Assembly: GCA_028551475.1 (NCBI GenBank) | Contig: CM052362.1 | Location: forward strand, 22,426,021-22,490,020 | Source: Casuarina equisetifolia | Lineage: Eukaryota; Streptophyta; Magnoliopsida; Fagales; Casuarinaceae | Length of the DNA: 64,000 bases | Direction of reading: 5' to 3' | Shown: positions 1 through 12,507 of the stretch, piece by piece | Position numbering within the stretch: position 1 is the first letter of the stretch | How the letters are laid out: the number at the start of each line of letters is the position of its first letter | Notes under the pieces: generated by a model | Seen by the model: only the letters and a program-made list of their open reading frames with translations | The model's database searches: none | Told to the model about the DNA's origin: nothing | Position numbers and translations under genes: made by a program

Positions 1-564
1 ATTTGCAAATAACAGACAAGATATCTCTGAAGCGCCACTATTACCCCCACCAATCAAAAACCTGGCTACCAACTACCCTCTGTAACCTTCACTACAATTA
101 TAAAACCAATTGGACTACTAATAACTCACACTGAAAATCTAACAGTACGAATGCAAACTAAATCCATTTCATCCACATAGCTGAATCTCCCCATCATGTA
201 AGTTAAGCACTCCCAGTTGCACAATCATTAGTGTTTTCAATATCCAATGGCAACAACCCTTGGAATTTCACTCCAAAATCCTACTACCTTATGGTCAAAT
301 TCCATGTCAGTCCTTGTCTACATTACGAAGAGACGACAGGGACAGAATTAACCATTATTCATACAGACTTTTCCGCAACCATCCAACCCCAAATGGGAAC
401 CACTCCACCTGCAGTAGCATTAGGGCCAACAAACTAGGGAGCACCACAAGCACCTAGTTGTGGCTTAGGGTTGCTAAAATCACATTTGTGAGCAGAAGAA
501 TTTCCCAAAGAAAACATTAATAAACCCCAACAAAAAACTGAAGGTCTAGTTGTACATATCTTAC
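1..564. other. Left edge: probable intron of the kinase-like gene
   Basis: The exon that ends at 565 is followed on the minus strand by a normal donor (gtaag). I could not find the expected C-terminal kinase-lobe exons in this stretch, so they probably lie beyond the left edge. The two short plus-strand ORFs here overlap each other and resemble nothing known to me. Confidence 0.5.
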
Positions 565-3500
565 TTGCAGCGAAAGGCTATCCACTATGCCTGCTTCACA
601 AAATGGAACAAAAGCTAAGTATGCAAAAAGAAGCCCAGCTTCGTATCTGCAGGAGATCAATTAAGTGTTGAGTGGAATATACAGTTGAACCAAATTACCA
701 AAGATAAATCCCATGTTTCAAAAATTACATATCATCTGCTATTCCAAAGGCTCTCTTCTCCATCAATGTGAAGGCACCAGCAGCAGTTGCTCGTCTCCAA
801 AGTCCCTCTGAGTGTGTTACAGGAGGACCCTCTTCCAGACATGAATACCTGGGAGACCATATAGATATAAAACTATCCTAAGCTACAATGTATCTGGATT
901 TTATATAAAAGAAATAGTTCCCAAGTTTGATATGTTGCCTCAACAAGGTCAAGAACCAAAGTGTTGATTTTGTTGCTAGAAAATGGCAAAAGAACAAATT
1001 CTAGAAATGCAGAAATATAGTTCTCGTATTATTTCTTACTTAAATGGAATGTAAGTACCCCTAGACGGGTCCAACTCATTTTCATGAGTATCATCCAATT
1101 AAGTTTCAAATGGTACATCTGAACATATAATAAGAAACACAAAGTTTTGGTTGTTGTCAACCATAACTAAGATTCGCTAAGGTGGGAAAATGGATTTCTT
1201 TCTGGAAGATGATGAAATAGACTACAGTCCGAGGGGGTAACCCTCATATGGGATGCGTATCCTTGCTATTTAGGATACACCAGTAGTAATCATATACAAA
1301 AGTCTCCTCTCACAGAATGTATAAAACAGATACTTTTCAACTTGCTTGACATTTTGCAAGTTAAACTGAAAGAAAGAGCAATAGAAGAACCATAACATAC
1401 CTAATGTCAACAGAAAAGGCTAGATCCCGAAGTCGAGGAACTAAGTAAGCAGCTTCTCTTTCCATTATTGTACTGCCATTGATTAGCCAAATTTTCGGTA
1501 AGTTTTAACTGAACCAAGAGAACAATCGCAATAGCCTCGTGCAGAAGAACTAGTATCAGTATAAATGTTTGTGTTAAACGTACTTAAGAACAATAGAAGA
1601 TGGTCCAAGACTCTGATGCAATCTATCTTGCTCATGCATGAAAGCTAGACCTCTCATGGCACCCTGCAGCAGCTTTATCACAAAATACCTTCTGCGATTG
1701 ATTATTTGCTCTTGCTCAAATCGATCCCAGGATGCCCGATCCCCTAGTGCATGGGTTTTTGAAATTTTTTCACTCACAACTTTTGCATAGTCTGCAGCAC
1801 TATATTTTCCATCATTACGGAAAGCAAGCCACTGTGCATGATAAAGGATAATTATTTTAGAAACTGCATCTACCAAATGAAACAACCAAAACCTTTACAT
1901 ATGAATATAAGTCATATCACATAACAAACCTGCTCCCCAGTTTTTGTTTCAAAACCACCTACAAGTACCAGGAGATTCTGACAAATACCTTTTGAACTGC
2001 TCTGAGAAAAATATGCCAAAATAATATAAAGTAAAATCAGTAGGACTCCCTCAGTGCTGCTGAAAACTTGCAGGCTTGAACAGTTATTCAGAGAGCAAGT
2101 GAACAAAATATCTTTTCTTACTTGAAGGAAAGAATGAGCATTCAACTCATTTGTAGCCATCATGTCAGCCTCCAATCCACCAGCTAGTTGTCCAGGATAA
2201 ACCTTTATGGTTGGAAATGGCATTCTCAATTAAATGTATCATGTCTAAACATTTGAACTAGGACGAGGCGTTAAAAAACCTGAATTTAACAAAGTGTCCA
2301 TAGCCCAAAAGGATAAACCATCACTATTCTACCCCAACATATTGAGTGAGATGAAAAGGAAAGGGGGAAAAGAAAGACCAGATCAAAGTACAAACAGGAG
2401 GTTCATTTGTCTATTATCTCTTCCTACCAAGAAGAAGACAACGAAGGCAGACCTGATTTCGCTTTTTAATATGTTACGCCATAGTAAGAGCAAGTACTCT
2501 AAATCTGATAGACCAGTTGCTTGCTTACAATCATTAGTTGCTTGTTTATCAATCCAGCATAAGGGAATAAGGAAAGATTTGAGCAAACTGAAACAAGGAG
2601 GTTCATTTGCAGTGTCCAGCTAATACATCAAGAAGGTGATAGTGACGGCCCTGATTAAATTTTTAGCATCTTCAGCTATATCATGAGCATGTATTGAGTT
2701 CTTTAATCCCATGTAATCAGCACATGTTACTCATTTATTTGTTCCACTTTATAATAACTCCATTTCTTTTTAAGCTTATACATTGGTAGCTTGCTTATTG
2801 ATCCACACATTTCTCAAATATTCTCACCCAGTCAAAAAATATAGTAATTGCAAACAAGCCAAGCTACTCAACCACTAAATAACTTGCTCAGTTATCGAAT
2901 AAAGGAACCTATTTTTTTTAATTAAAATTACCTATAGTGCATTGTATTGGAAGGTCTCTTTCATAGTTGTTAAAGTTTTTAACTAGATGGACGAGGAGTA
3001 ATGTAGATTAATAAAGTATCCAGCCATGTAGAAGGAGAACTGTCTAATTTATTGAAAAATGTAATATGCCCTGTAGAGTGCTTTCTGGTGTTGTGCTCTC
3101 TTATCTTGAAGAAGCTTGAGTGCATTCCTTTAGATTTTAAGGCATGATGGCTCACAACATTTTGCATAACATAGATCTTGGTTTGTTAAAAGCTACATCT
3201 TTCATATATGAAAGTAATCTTTAATTTAATATATTAATCCTCATCAATTATAATGGTCCGTTAATGGTTTCATGTTTAGAACAACATTTTCTTTATTTTG
3301 ATTTATTAATCCATAAGGTAAGATAAATGCCATATAACCTAAAACCCAATTTTGATGATGATGATGATAAAAATTATGAAGAAGTATGAAGAAAAAGAAC
3401 CATCAATAACAACAATATTACCTTAAAAATTACTGGTGTCCCTCTAAATGGACCCTGGGAGACTCTCCCTTCGTAAAGCCTGCAAAAGAGCTGCCATGTA

Positions 3501-4442
3501 CAATATCAGCATCGAAAAGGGTTAACTCTTTTTGCATTTATTATTTACAACATGAGAGTGCTAGGATTTTTTCCTCATATACTCCAAAAATTCACCTGAT
3601 CTTAACACTGCCTTCTCCTACATCTTGAACTCTCAATTGCCCAAAGTCTCCAGAAGAATACTCATCATCTGTGCCTGATTGGAACCCTGAATAGCTAGGG
3701 AAAGAAAGGAACTGGAAGTCAAGAACAGAGTAGAGAGAAAACCAACAAACTATATAGAACCTTGGCGAACGCATAAATTTCAGTTGGGTTGCTATTAGAA
3801 AAAGAAAGGGGCGGCCGTAAAACATAAAGAATCTGGTCTTTGTTGTTTGACAACAAAAAAGTTATCATACACTGAAGTTAACATATTTTCATCAATTGGA
3901 ATTTTTCATTTTTTTAAAGCACAAAAGGCAACTTAGACAATACTCAAACTTCTCGCTTTCGTTTTCTGTACATAAAATTACATCCAGTTAAATCTTGTTG
4001 AGATGTCCATTGAGCTTCATTTCTTTTCTTTCCTTTCCTTTTCTAGTCAACCAAACAGGAACTGAAGAACTAACAGAGACATAACAGCGAACGCTTTTCG
4101 TGTATACCAAACACGCAGACGCACACTCAACTCAGCCTAGTCCAGCTTCTTGAGAAACATGCTTCGTTTCCTTCTCTCTTTACTTTTTTTCTAGGCAACC
4201 AACCAGGAAGTAAGGCGAGAGCAGAATAGAGGCCTGAAGATGCAATACCTAGTGATATTCATGAATCCGTAGCTCCCGACGAGCCTCCCCACCTCGAATG
4301 AGTCAGAGTTGGTGATCAGAGTCGCCTTGCATGACCGCCGCACCCGAGTTCTACTCACCGGGTTCGAACGCAAGCTTCTCGGAAAGTGAAAGGCCGGTGT
4401 GCGACGGAGAGACGTGAAGCAATCAGGTACGCCAAGGAGCAT
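565..4442 (-). CDS. Plastid-targeted kinase-fold protein (probable pseudokinase), 5' nine exons, truncated by window edge
   Basis: Nine exons join in phase on the minus strand: 4442-4249, 3694-3596, 3479-3422, 2202-2122, 2001-1930, 1831-1584, 1472-1401, 848-729 and 646-565. They encode 342 residues and continue left. I chose the ATG at 4442 because it begins an Arg/Ser-rich transit-like N-terminus (MLLGVPDCFTSLRR); an in-frame upstream ATG at 4535 looks like leader. Residues about 52-64 read SDSFEVGRLVGSY, then GFMNIT. VIFKVYP is the beta-3 lysine region, LVLVGGFETKTGEQ the hinge region, and LLQGAMRGLAFMHEQ the helix before the catalytic loop. The catalytic loop is LHQSLGPSSIVL instead of HRDLKPxN, and DLA stands where DFG is expected, so phosphotransfer is doubtful. 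It resembles the plastid 'protein kinase superfamily' protein of the Arabidopsis At5g16810 type, recalled from memory and not searched. Introns range from about 80 bp to 1.2 kb. Confidence 0.85.
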
Positions 4443-5018
4443 GATTGGTTGGGACGAGATTGGACAAAGAAAGGATAGGCCTTCTTGCGAAGACAAATGG
4501 GACGCAATCTGAATTTTTTCCTCCTTATATACCAACTTTAGAAAGTGATAATCTTACGAGTTTGGGTTATTCCAGAAAAATCAATGCCCTAAAAAGAATT
4601 TAGATTCAACTTCATGTGGATGAGATTTACTTCTCCAAAAAATAATTTATGAATAAGATTGCAACACTGCATCTGAATTTCCATAACCAGTTTTAGCAAA
4701 TTCCTTTTATCCATGCAGATCATTACCTTTCTAAGTTTTAAGATGATATTTCCTTCTTTATCACAAAAGCAAAACTGTCATTCTCATGATCTCTCCTGCT
4801 TTTTTTAATGAAATTCATAGCTTCAATTTGCCAAATAAGCTTCACAAGAAAGAGGAAACTCGATATATAGATAGGAAGATGCGGATCTGCAAGTGAGAGA
4901 TGGAGCATATATAATACAAAATACGGTGTTTCTTCACAGGGTTCTCAGATAACAGAGAGCAGGCAATAAAACATCACTGGCTTCAGTGAATACAAAGCGC
5001 TCCTGGTGCCAAAGAACT
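4443..5018. other. Intergenic: kinase-like gene leader and APC13 3' UTR
   Basis: This gap lies between two minus-strand genes. The high-coordinate part should be the APC13 3' UTR and terminator, and the low-coordinate part the promoter and 5' UTR of the kinase-like gene. No further gene is visible. Confidence 0.5.
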
Positions 5019-5453
5019 CTATTGAGTGCCTGATGCAAGATCATGCCACACATCTCTGGTAGCCTGTTGAGGCTCCTGATCTGGGCGATGTAGCAAAGCC
5101 AAGAAAATGTATTAGAAAGGAAGTTTATTCAATGAAAGCAACATACTAATTGACAAGAATGCAGTCATGTTAAAGGAAGTAACTTAATCAATCAAAATAC
5201 ATACTTGATTCCTCAGTCTCATCAGTCCGAACAGCCATAACCGGTGGCAATGGAAGGTCTGCAACAATAAGTGAAAGCCAAATTAAACAACTGGGCTACA
5301 AAGAAAAGATGAGAGACAAATTTATTCATGAATGTTTATGGGCATGTCCAATTAGCACGAAGAAGTAAGGACAATACCATCAGCAGGCAAGGTGTCTCTC
5401 ATCCATTCCTCATCCACAATATCTATCAGTATCCCCAGGCTTAAGTCTGCCAT
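5019..5453 (-). CDS. APC13: Anaphase-promoting complex subunit 13 (APC13/BONSAI)
   Basis: Three coding exons, 5453-5378, 5258-5205 and 5080-5019, join in phase to give 63 residues, the usual plant APC13 length. The start [20 protein letters not shown] and the middle [19 protein letters not shown] are the hallmark APC13 blocks, followed by an acidic tail rich in E and Q (EETEES/NQEPQQ type) ending DLASGTQ. APC13 is a small structural subunit of the APC/C ubiquitin ligase and stabilises its TPR subunits; the Arabidopsis gene is BONSAI. The coding part is preceded by an intron and a separate leader exon (5960-6127), giving a leader intron of about 0.5 kb. The leader exon is open in phase with the ATG, so a longer N-terminus is formally possible, but the conserved protein begins at 5453. 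Identification rests on the strong N-terminal match. Confidence 0.93.
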
Positions 5454-5959
5454 ATTTGCTACCTAGCCAACAAAAAGCAGCAAAATCATATAAATCAGAA
5501 CCTTGTGTCTAAGCAATTCATGGAAATTCCACCACCCAGTAATCCATAAAATTACAAGGAAAAGCAAAACTGCGTGCATTCTTTCTGTAAATCCAGAAAA
5601 TTCATCCCAACAACCATAAAGTAGCAACTAATTTTCCAGAATGTCATGCCGGGCAATGCAATCCTGTTGTAATTCATCAAATATTTCTCGAGAGTATATT
5701 GTAGGGAAAAAATCACACTGTCACTAGTTCTGCTTCACAAGCTACATTTTGCTTCCTATAAAGTTAACTCCCACGAGAAATCACAACAAAGAAAAATCCA
5801 GAATTCCAGATTCCACACCAACTCAAAAACAAAAACTCCATTCAACTGCCTCCAACGCATCTCCATCCTCACTTTCAGAGCAACGAAGCAAATGTTCCAA
5901 CCGAAAAAAGTAAAAAAAAAAAAAAAGCAAAAACAAAAGAAGATGGACGAATAAACTAC

Positions 5960-6127
5960 CTTGAAGAGAAATCGAGAGCGCGAGCAAACGAGACCGAATT
6001 TCCCCCTTGCAGGCTTTGCAACTGTGAGAGACCACCCTTTTTGCGCCCTAATTGGAAATACTTTGGGCAATAGAAAATCATCAACAAGCAGGCCCAACGT
6101 TTCTGACATTTTAGGCCCAACATGCAA
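5960..6127 (-). other. Leader exon of APC13, open in frame with the CDS
   Basis: A minus-strand ORF from ATG 6127 (second ATG at 6109) ends at a good donor (caag|gtagt, exon end 5960). The matching acceptor is ctag at 5464-5463, and exon 2 begins at 5462 with GTA GCA AAT ATG. The join is phase 0 with no stop, adding up to 59 residues before the canonical Met. The translated part (SETLGLLVDDFLLPKVFP) matches no family I know. It is most likely 5' UTR. Confidence 0.55.
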
Positions 6128-6965
6128 TCAAGAATACATCTTTAATGTATTTCAAGTTTTATGCACTGTTTAATGTATTTTTTATGTTTATGTGATATTT
6201 TTTTTTTAAAGATTAAGATTATATTATGTTTGTTGTAATTAATACACTCAATTTTATTAGTATTAATAAAATTTATTATGATATTATTCATATTCATATC
6301 ATTTCTTTTATATTTATTCCATAGATTATTATTATGTTCAATTTTATCATATAATAAAAATAAAAACTATCATGATCCATGCTGAACATAACTTCAAGCA
6401 CCCAAAATTAACATAAATAGTATTTTATTAATTAGAAATTTCACTATAATTACTCATATCTATTGTCTATTAAACTAACACTAATGCCTAAAGATATTTT
6501 CAGTTAGAACCTAAGCTGACAAAAAGAATTCTTATTTATTTTTCTCAAATGATGTCTTTGTGCTTTTTCCAAGAGGAAGAATGTCGTTTTAAATAAACTT
6601 TGTTGATCTCAAAACTATTATAACATATTAAATACCTTATTTGACTAGGATCATAATCACCAAATCATAAAAAAATAATTAAAGACTGTAACATTCACGT
6701 GTCATGATGATGTAAAAAAAAAATGACTCCCAAAAACATGGCATCCGAAGCCTCCTTGAAAGAGAGGAAAAGCATAACCAGGTCATTAGGTAAATTTGTT
6801 CACTTTTCAGCCCTAAGTTTAATCGATTAAACTTTAAACTATTGATCAGTTGAATAAATATTGGATAAATAAATAAACCCACCCACCCACCACTTTACTT
6901 TTCCAAAGTAAATAGTAATTTGGTTAATTAAACTCCGGAAAAGTAATTGAATTTATAATTGTATG
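6128..6965. other. Intergenic, divergent promoter region APC13/HSFA1
   Basis: Very AT-rich DNA between the APC13 leader (minus) and HSFA1 (plus). I see no convincing gene. No perfect three-unit heat-shock element was found by eye. Confidence 0.6.
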
Positions 6966-6973
6966 TATAAATA
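6966..6973 (+). promoter_or_regulatory. TATA box of HSFA1
   Basis: TATAAATA lies 86 bp upstream of the HSFA1 ATG at 7052, a normal spacing for a plant gene with a short leader. Confidence 0.7.
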
Positions 6974-7051
6974 GACGTGGCGAGTATCCATCATCACTGA
7001 TCCTTCAAGTCCTGTCAGAACCCCAAAACCTTGTTTGCGATTGCTTGCAGA

Positions 7052-10000
7052 ATGGAAAAGACTAATGACGCGGAGTCCACCACGACGACGAATCCGTTGC
7101 CGCCGTTCCTCAAGAAGCTCTACGCGCTGGTCGATGACCCGGAGACCGACTCAGTGGTGTCGTGGAGCGACGGGAATAACAGTTTCGTCGTCTGGAACGC
7201 GCACGAGTTTGCTGCCAAGCTTCTGCCCAAGCACTTCAAGCACAGGAATTTCTCCAGCTTCATCAGGCAGTTGAATACTTACGTGGGTTTTTGTTCTTCT
7301 CTCTTTGTTTCTCACTGTCTTAGGTTTGTAGCTTTATGCGTCTTCCTGTGGGTTTCTTGGGTGTGCTTTGTTTTGTGATCTTGGTGTTCTTGGAATGTGG
7401 GATTTGGTGCGCGGATTTTTCATTGTCATTTCTTGGATTAATTTCAGTACTTTATTAGGATCAGTGGGCTTGATCCAAATTTAGTTAGAAAGATTTGAGG
7501 AGGATTATTATTATTTTATCTTTTTAGTTGTTCTTTAAGCAATATCTGAAGTGCATAAACTGTGGCTGAATTATACTTTTTTTTGGTTGTTCTTTACTCT
7601 AATTAATGTGAGGGTGATGATAGCAACACGTGATTACAACTGGTCGTCGAATTTTGTCAATGCGATACTATCACTTCTACTTGCTTGAGTCACAGTGATT
7701 ACCATAGTGTCTTTCGGTTGTAAATTTTGGCTTTTAATGAAGTAGTGTTGTCCTCTATTCCTCCTAGGCTGATCAACTTACGCCTTTGACTAAATCTCTT
7801 TCGTTATCTGTGTAAGGAATTTTGTACTTTCCTTGGAATTTTGAAGGTCCTTGGGGTGAAATGAGCTCTGCATTTCTTGTCTGTTACAGATTTTGGTTGG
7901 CATATCATTGTCTCATTCTACTTTGGTTTGATGATTTTTGTATCTACTATTAGTTTCTATTGCCACAATGATTCTCGTAATGAGTAGAAAAAATGCTTAA
8001 ATTCTTAGGATATTCTTAACTTGGATCAAAGGTTCTTACTTAGGGAGTAACAAAAATTTTGATTCAAGGTGTTTTGTCAGATTACTTTCAGTTTAGCACC
8101 TAAAGATTTCATCTTTCCAAAATATTCCCAGAAGATCCTCTCTCATTTTGTGGACTACGTTTTGAATTTAGGCAAAGGTTAAAATACCTTATCTCTTGTG
8201 GTATGAAAACTATGGACGCCTATTAGTAAATAGGGTTTCTCTTTATCTGGGTGAGGAAAGGAGTACAAGTTTACGGCTTCATTTGATGAATTGCATCTTA
8301 CCAAAATTGAATTTCTTGTGTCCCAGAAAATGCATCAAATATTCTTCTGAAATGTTCAGAGATTGTAAAGGCTGATTTTTGTTTCTGGTCAGTAAATAGA
8401 AGCAATAGAAAAGGCCGAGGGCTGTAACTGATGTACAAAAGAGGTATGGATTGAGTTGAGGTGATGTTGTGTTGAAGTGCCTTTGTGCAGTAGTGTGATG
8501 AGAGCATAGTTTCGGGGATTATAAAATCTCAGGATGCCTTGGATCCACTGAAAACATCTAGGCTTGAACATATATGGATGCAATGGAAAAGATAACACGT
8601 GGTAGAATTTCTTAAACTAGAAAAGTTACCAAATTAATGTGACAGAGCTTTAAAGCACATGAGCGTCTGAAAAATGTTGAACCAATTAAGTAAATATAAA
8701 GAGGTGATTTGGAAGAATTTCCATCTTAGTCTCTTAAGGTGTAAAATGTGGGTTGATGCTACTTGGATCACTAAATGGAAACCATGACTGAAGAATACAG
8801 TAAAACGTGGGTTCCATTGGGAATATGTTAAACTGGAGGAGGGCGGCGAGCATTCTTTTAAGAAAGTGGACTAAGAGGATTTGATGTAATTTGTTGAAAT
8901 TGTTGGATATTTTGGACAGTAACATTAGGAAGTTTGAAGGTCTGTAGAAGAAAATTGGGATCCTGAAACCAATTTTTGAATGACAGTTGATAACACTTTA
9001 CTCCAAATTGATTTCTACCCACATTGTAACACTTGGCTTCAAATTAATTTCACCACACGGTAGCTCTTGCATTACAACCACTAAACTGGAGCTGTCACCA
9101 TTGCCTCCATTGTTTACCATTCTTACCCCTAACTGGTCCTACATCTAGCTTTTCATGGTTGCATCTAAATCCTTTTTGTCTTGCTTCACACCCTATTATT
9201 TCCAACTACCTTCCATTGATTCTGTTTTTTCTGGTTATATCATTGCTTTGAGTAGTTATTATTATCCACTTAGGTTCACTGGTTATAAAACTTTTTTTAG
9301 TTCAGTCATTCAACCACAACTTCAGGTTAAAATTCAGCCCCATCTGTTGGACATAACAAATGTCACCACATTTGCAACAAATGCCTGCACCGTGGTAGTT
9401 TTTTGATTTATGATTTCAAACTTGCAGGTTGGCTTATACATTGAGTTGGTATACTCAGCTTGACCAGTTTTGAGTTAACTTGGCAAAATCTCGGTTTATA
9501 TATAACCGAGCTTCATTGTAAGTTAGCAGAGTGAACTTAAATTTTCACCAAATTAATATTATAATTTCCTATAGTGAAATACAGCAGACTTTGCAAGTGC
9601 ATAAATTACTATTTTGAAAGAATATGGTAATACTATTTTGGATTTTGAGCTTGTGTCATGTTGTCTCTGTGTTCATTAAATAATTTGGAGGAAACTATTA
9701 TCATAAGTAATGATTTTAGTCCTTAAGGAAGTAGCAAAGAAATGAAAATTGAACAAATTTTACAAGCTCAATTTTTATATGCTTGATTGATTGTTTTGAT
9801 GCCATCTAGGTATGCAAAATAGTTTGTTCCCTTCAAAGTTTTGGTATGTATGCTTTGGTGTGCTACAAGCACTCTATGCACGAAGGGTGTTTATAGTTTA
9901 TTAGGAAGATTGCTTTTCATGTGGAGGGTCCTCAATGACAAGCTTTTTGTTTTTTTTTTTTTTGGGGGAGGGGGGGGGGGGGGGGGGGAAGGGTTGTGTG

Positions 10001-12507
10001 TGGAAGAGGTGGGGGATGGGAAGCCTTAATGAAAGTTAATGAGAAACCAATGAGAGGGTACAAATAAAAAGGGAAAAGTTGAAGCAAGTTTTACGGTTTC
10101 ACCTGCTTGCTTATCAAAATGATGATACTTTTAAACAAGATGTGGTCCCCTATCTGTGTGGATGGATATTACAGGTTTGTGGTCCTAAAATTATACTGCA
10201 CAATCAGTGTTCTGTTGAATGTATCTCCTGTAGTGAAGTTTATTAGATGATAACTGCTTTATCTTTTCTATTGTAGATTAGATATTCAGACTATAAAGTG
10301 TTCATAAATCTGTTAGCATGATTTGTAGCGAATTCATGGTTAGTGATTAACATTCTTAGTGTTTGTCTGTTTTAGTTCCATATAACACACTGAATATTGC
10401 ATTTTATACTTATTCTAATGCTCTGGGGTCTAGAAATTAGGTCGGACTTACATACACATTCCATTCTTCTTCAACGGAAATAATTTGTGGGGGAAAGATT
10501 CATTTTATGATAATTTTCAATAGAAATGTGTGTTGCTTTAAAGTGATTTTTGGGTGGGTTTCAAAGAATCTACGACTGTACAGTTTATATGGTTTGTTAG
10601 AGACTGGTTTGTGATTGCAAAAAGATGGCTGCTGATGGTTAGTTTGGTTGGTAGTTGGGCAGGGATGGTTGAGCGTAGCCAACTATTGGTGGGGTCTGTA
10701 GGCAGTGAGAACCGGGATGGTACTTGTTGGGTTCAAGCTCATTCAGGAGAATGTCTGATTCTTGTAAAATGGAAATGCATTTTCCATCTCTTAAGGTGTT
10801 ATTTTCTGCTGATCCAAATATTAACTTTCCTTTGATCATCAAACATTGAAGTTTTGGAAAACATTTTCCACAGGGTGATTTCCTGTGAAACAAACTTATC
10901 TTTAGATTAAAATTTAATCTTTGAAATTGTACATAATTATTGTAAATTTAAAGACTGGGTTGGTTAAACTTGTAGTCAGGTCAGTTCTCTAGAAGGCTTA
11001 TGAGGAGATTGGTAAAAAAAAATCAAAGTGAATGATAGCTATGACATGTGCGTTTGTTTTATTACAAAAATAAACTATGGATGCCTATGCTGGTGACTCG
11101 TAGGAAAATTGACTATTTACTATATTGTTAAAAACAGAACTCATTTGGGTTAAAATCTTGTGTCGCTAGTTGACATTATCATTATTGAGTCAATACATTT
11201 ATTTCTCGATTTTGATTTACCAGGGCTTTAAGAAGGTTGACTCAGACCGTTATGAATTTGCAAATGTGATGTTTCTAAGAGGTCAGACACACCTTTTGAA
11301 GAGTATCAACAGAAGGAAACCAGTTCATGTACCTGGGCAACAACAACCATCAAAAGTGCAGAGCACTTCAGTCGGGGCGTGTGTTGAGGTAGGGAAGTTT
11401 GGGCTGGAGAAAGAGGTTGAAAGACTTGAAAGGGACAAGAATGTACTCATGCAGGAACTTGTTAGATTGAGACAGCACCAGCAAGCAACTGATCACGAGA
11501 TGCAGAATGTGGGGCAACGTCTACAGGTAATGGAGCAGAGACAGCAACAAATGATGTCTTTCCTTGCAAAGGCTATGCAGAGTCCTGGTCTCCTAGCCCA
11601 GTTTGTGCAGCAGCAGAAGAATGAAAACAATAGGAACATTACGGGAACAAATAAAAAAAGGAGACTCCCTGGGCAGGAAGAAGATGCTGCTGGTGAGTGT
11701 TGCACTAATTCTCCAGATGGACGGATGATTAAGTACCAGCCCTTGATGAATGAGGCAGGTAAAGCATTATTGCGGCAGATCTTGAATATGAATGGATCTC
11801 CTAGAATGGATCCATTGATGAATAATCCTGATGCGTACCTGATTGGTAATGCTCCTTCCACCAATAAATTCCACAGTGGAAGTTCCTCAAGTCGAGTTTC
11901 AGGAGTGACCCTTTCTGAGGTCCCACATGTTCCTGCGCAGCCATATATGCCAGCAGAGTCACAGTTTTCTGTCAGTTGTCCATCTACTGCCATTTCCGAG
12001 ATTCAGTCTTCCTCCTATGTGGCACCTGATCATGCCAAAGCAGCACAGTACCTAAAAGCGAATAACCATAATTCTGAACAAGAGACTAGTTTGCCTGACT
12101 TCACTGAAATGCAAGGACTCATGCCAGAAAATACTGCAGAATTCCCTGATATTAACCTTACGGGTTCTGAGACTGGGAATCAAAGCTATATAGATCCAGT
12201 GTCTGCTGTTCTGGAGGAGACAAGGCCCAAAGAAAGTGATACTTTTTCTCCAGAAAGCGATGTGGAAGCCTTGCTTGACAATATCCCTGTACTACCAGGC
12301 ATTACTGATATTTTCTGGGAACAATTCCTTGCAACGAGCCCTCTTAGAGGGGACACAGATGAAATAAATTCAAGTTCACTAGATGGTGGAGTGACCGAGG
12401 ATCATGAGTTTCTGATGGAAAAGAAGAATGGTTTTGACAACTTTCAACAAATGAATCATCTTACTGAACAGATGGGGCTTCTTGCATCAAACACCAGAAT
12501 TGGTTGA
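7052..12507 (+). CDS. HSFA1: Class A1 heat-shock transcription factor
   Basis: Two exons, 7052-7282 and 11224-12507, join in phase 0 to give 504 residues, normal for HsfA1. The DNA-binding domain spans residues about 15-108 ([37 protein letters not shown]). The single intron, 3.94 kb, sits at the position conserved in all plant Hsfs. The coiled-coil HR-A/B region spans about 137-205 ([20 protein letters not shown] onward), followed by the nuclear localisation signal NKKRRLPG near 220. The AHA activation motif is [12 protein letters not shown] at 439-450, and a leucine-rich nuclear export signal is [11 protein letters not shown] near 487. HsfA1 proteins are the master activators of the heat-shock response: trimers bind heat-shock elements in the nucleus and induce chaperones and other Hsfs. 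The ATG at 7052 is used because an upstream in-frame TTG lacks support. The gene is convergent with the syntaxin gene. Confidence 0.95.
9950..9988 (+). repeat. T14-G5-A-G19 homopolymer tract in the HSFA1 intron
   Basis: Fourteen T (9950-9963) are followed by five G, one A and nineteen G (9970-9988). The tract is inside the large HSFA1 intron on the transcribed strand. Such a G run can form quadruplexes and is also prone to polymerase slippage, so its exact length in the assembly is uncertain. Confidence 0.9.

Noticed and set aside
11493-11993. 166-residue ORF antisense to HSFA1 exon 2
   Set aside because: It is fully antisense to a strongly supported coding exon and has no recognisable domain; it mirrors the codon bias of the sense strand.
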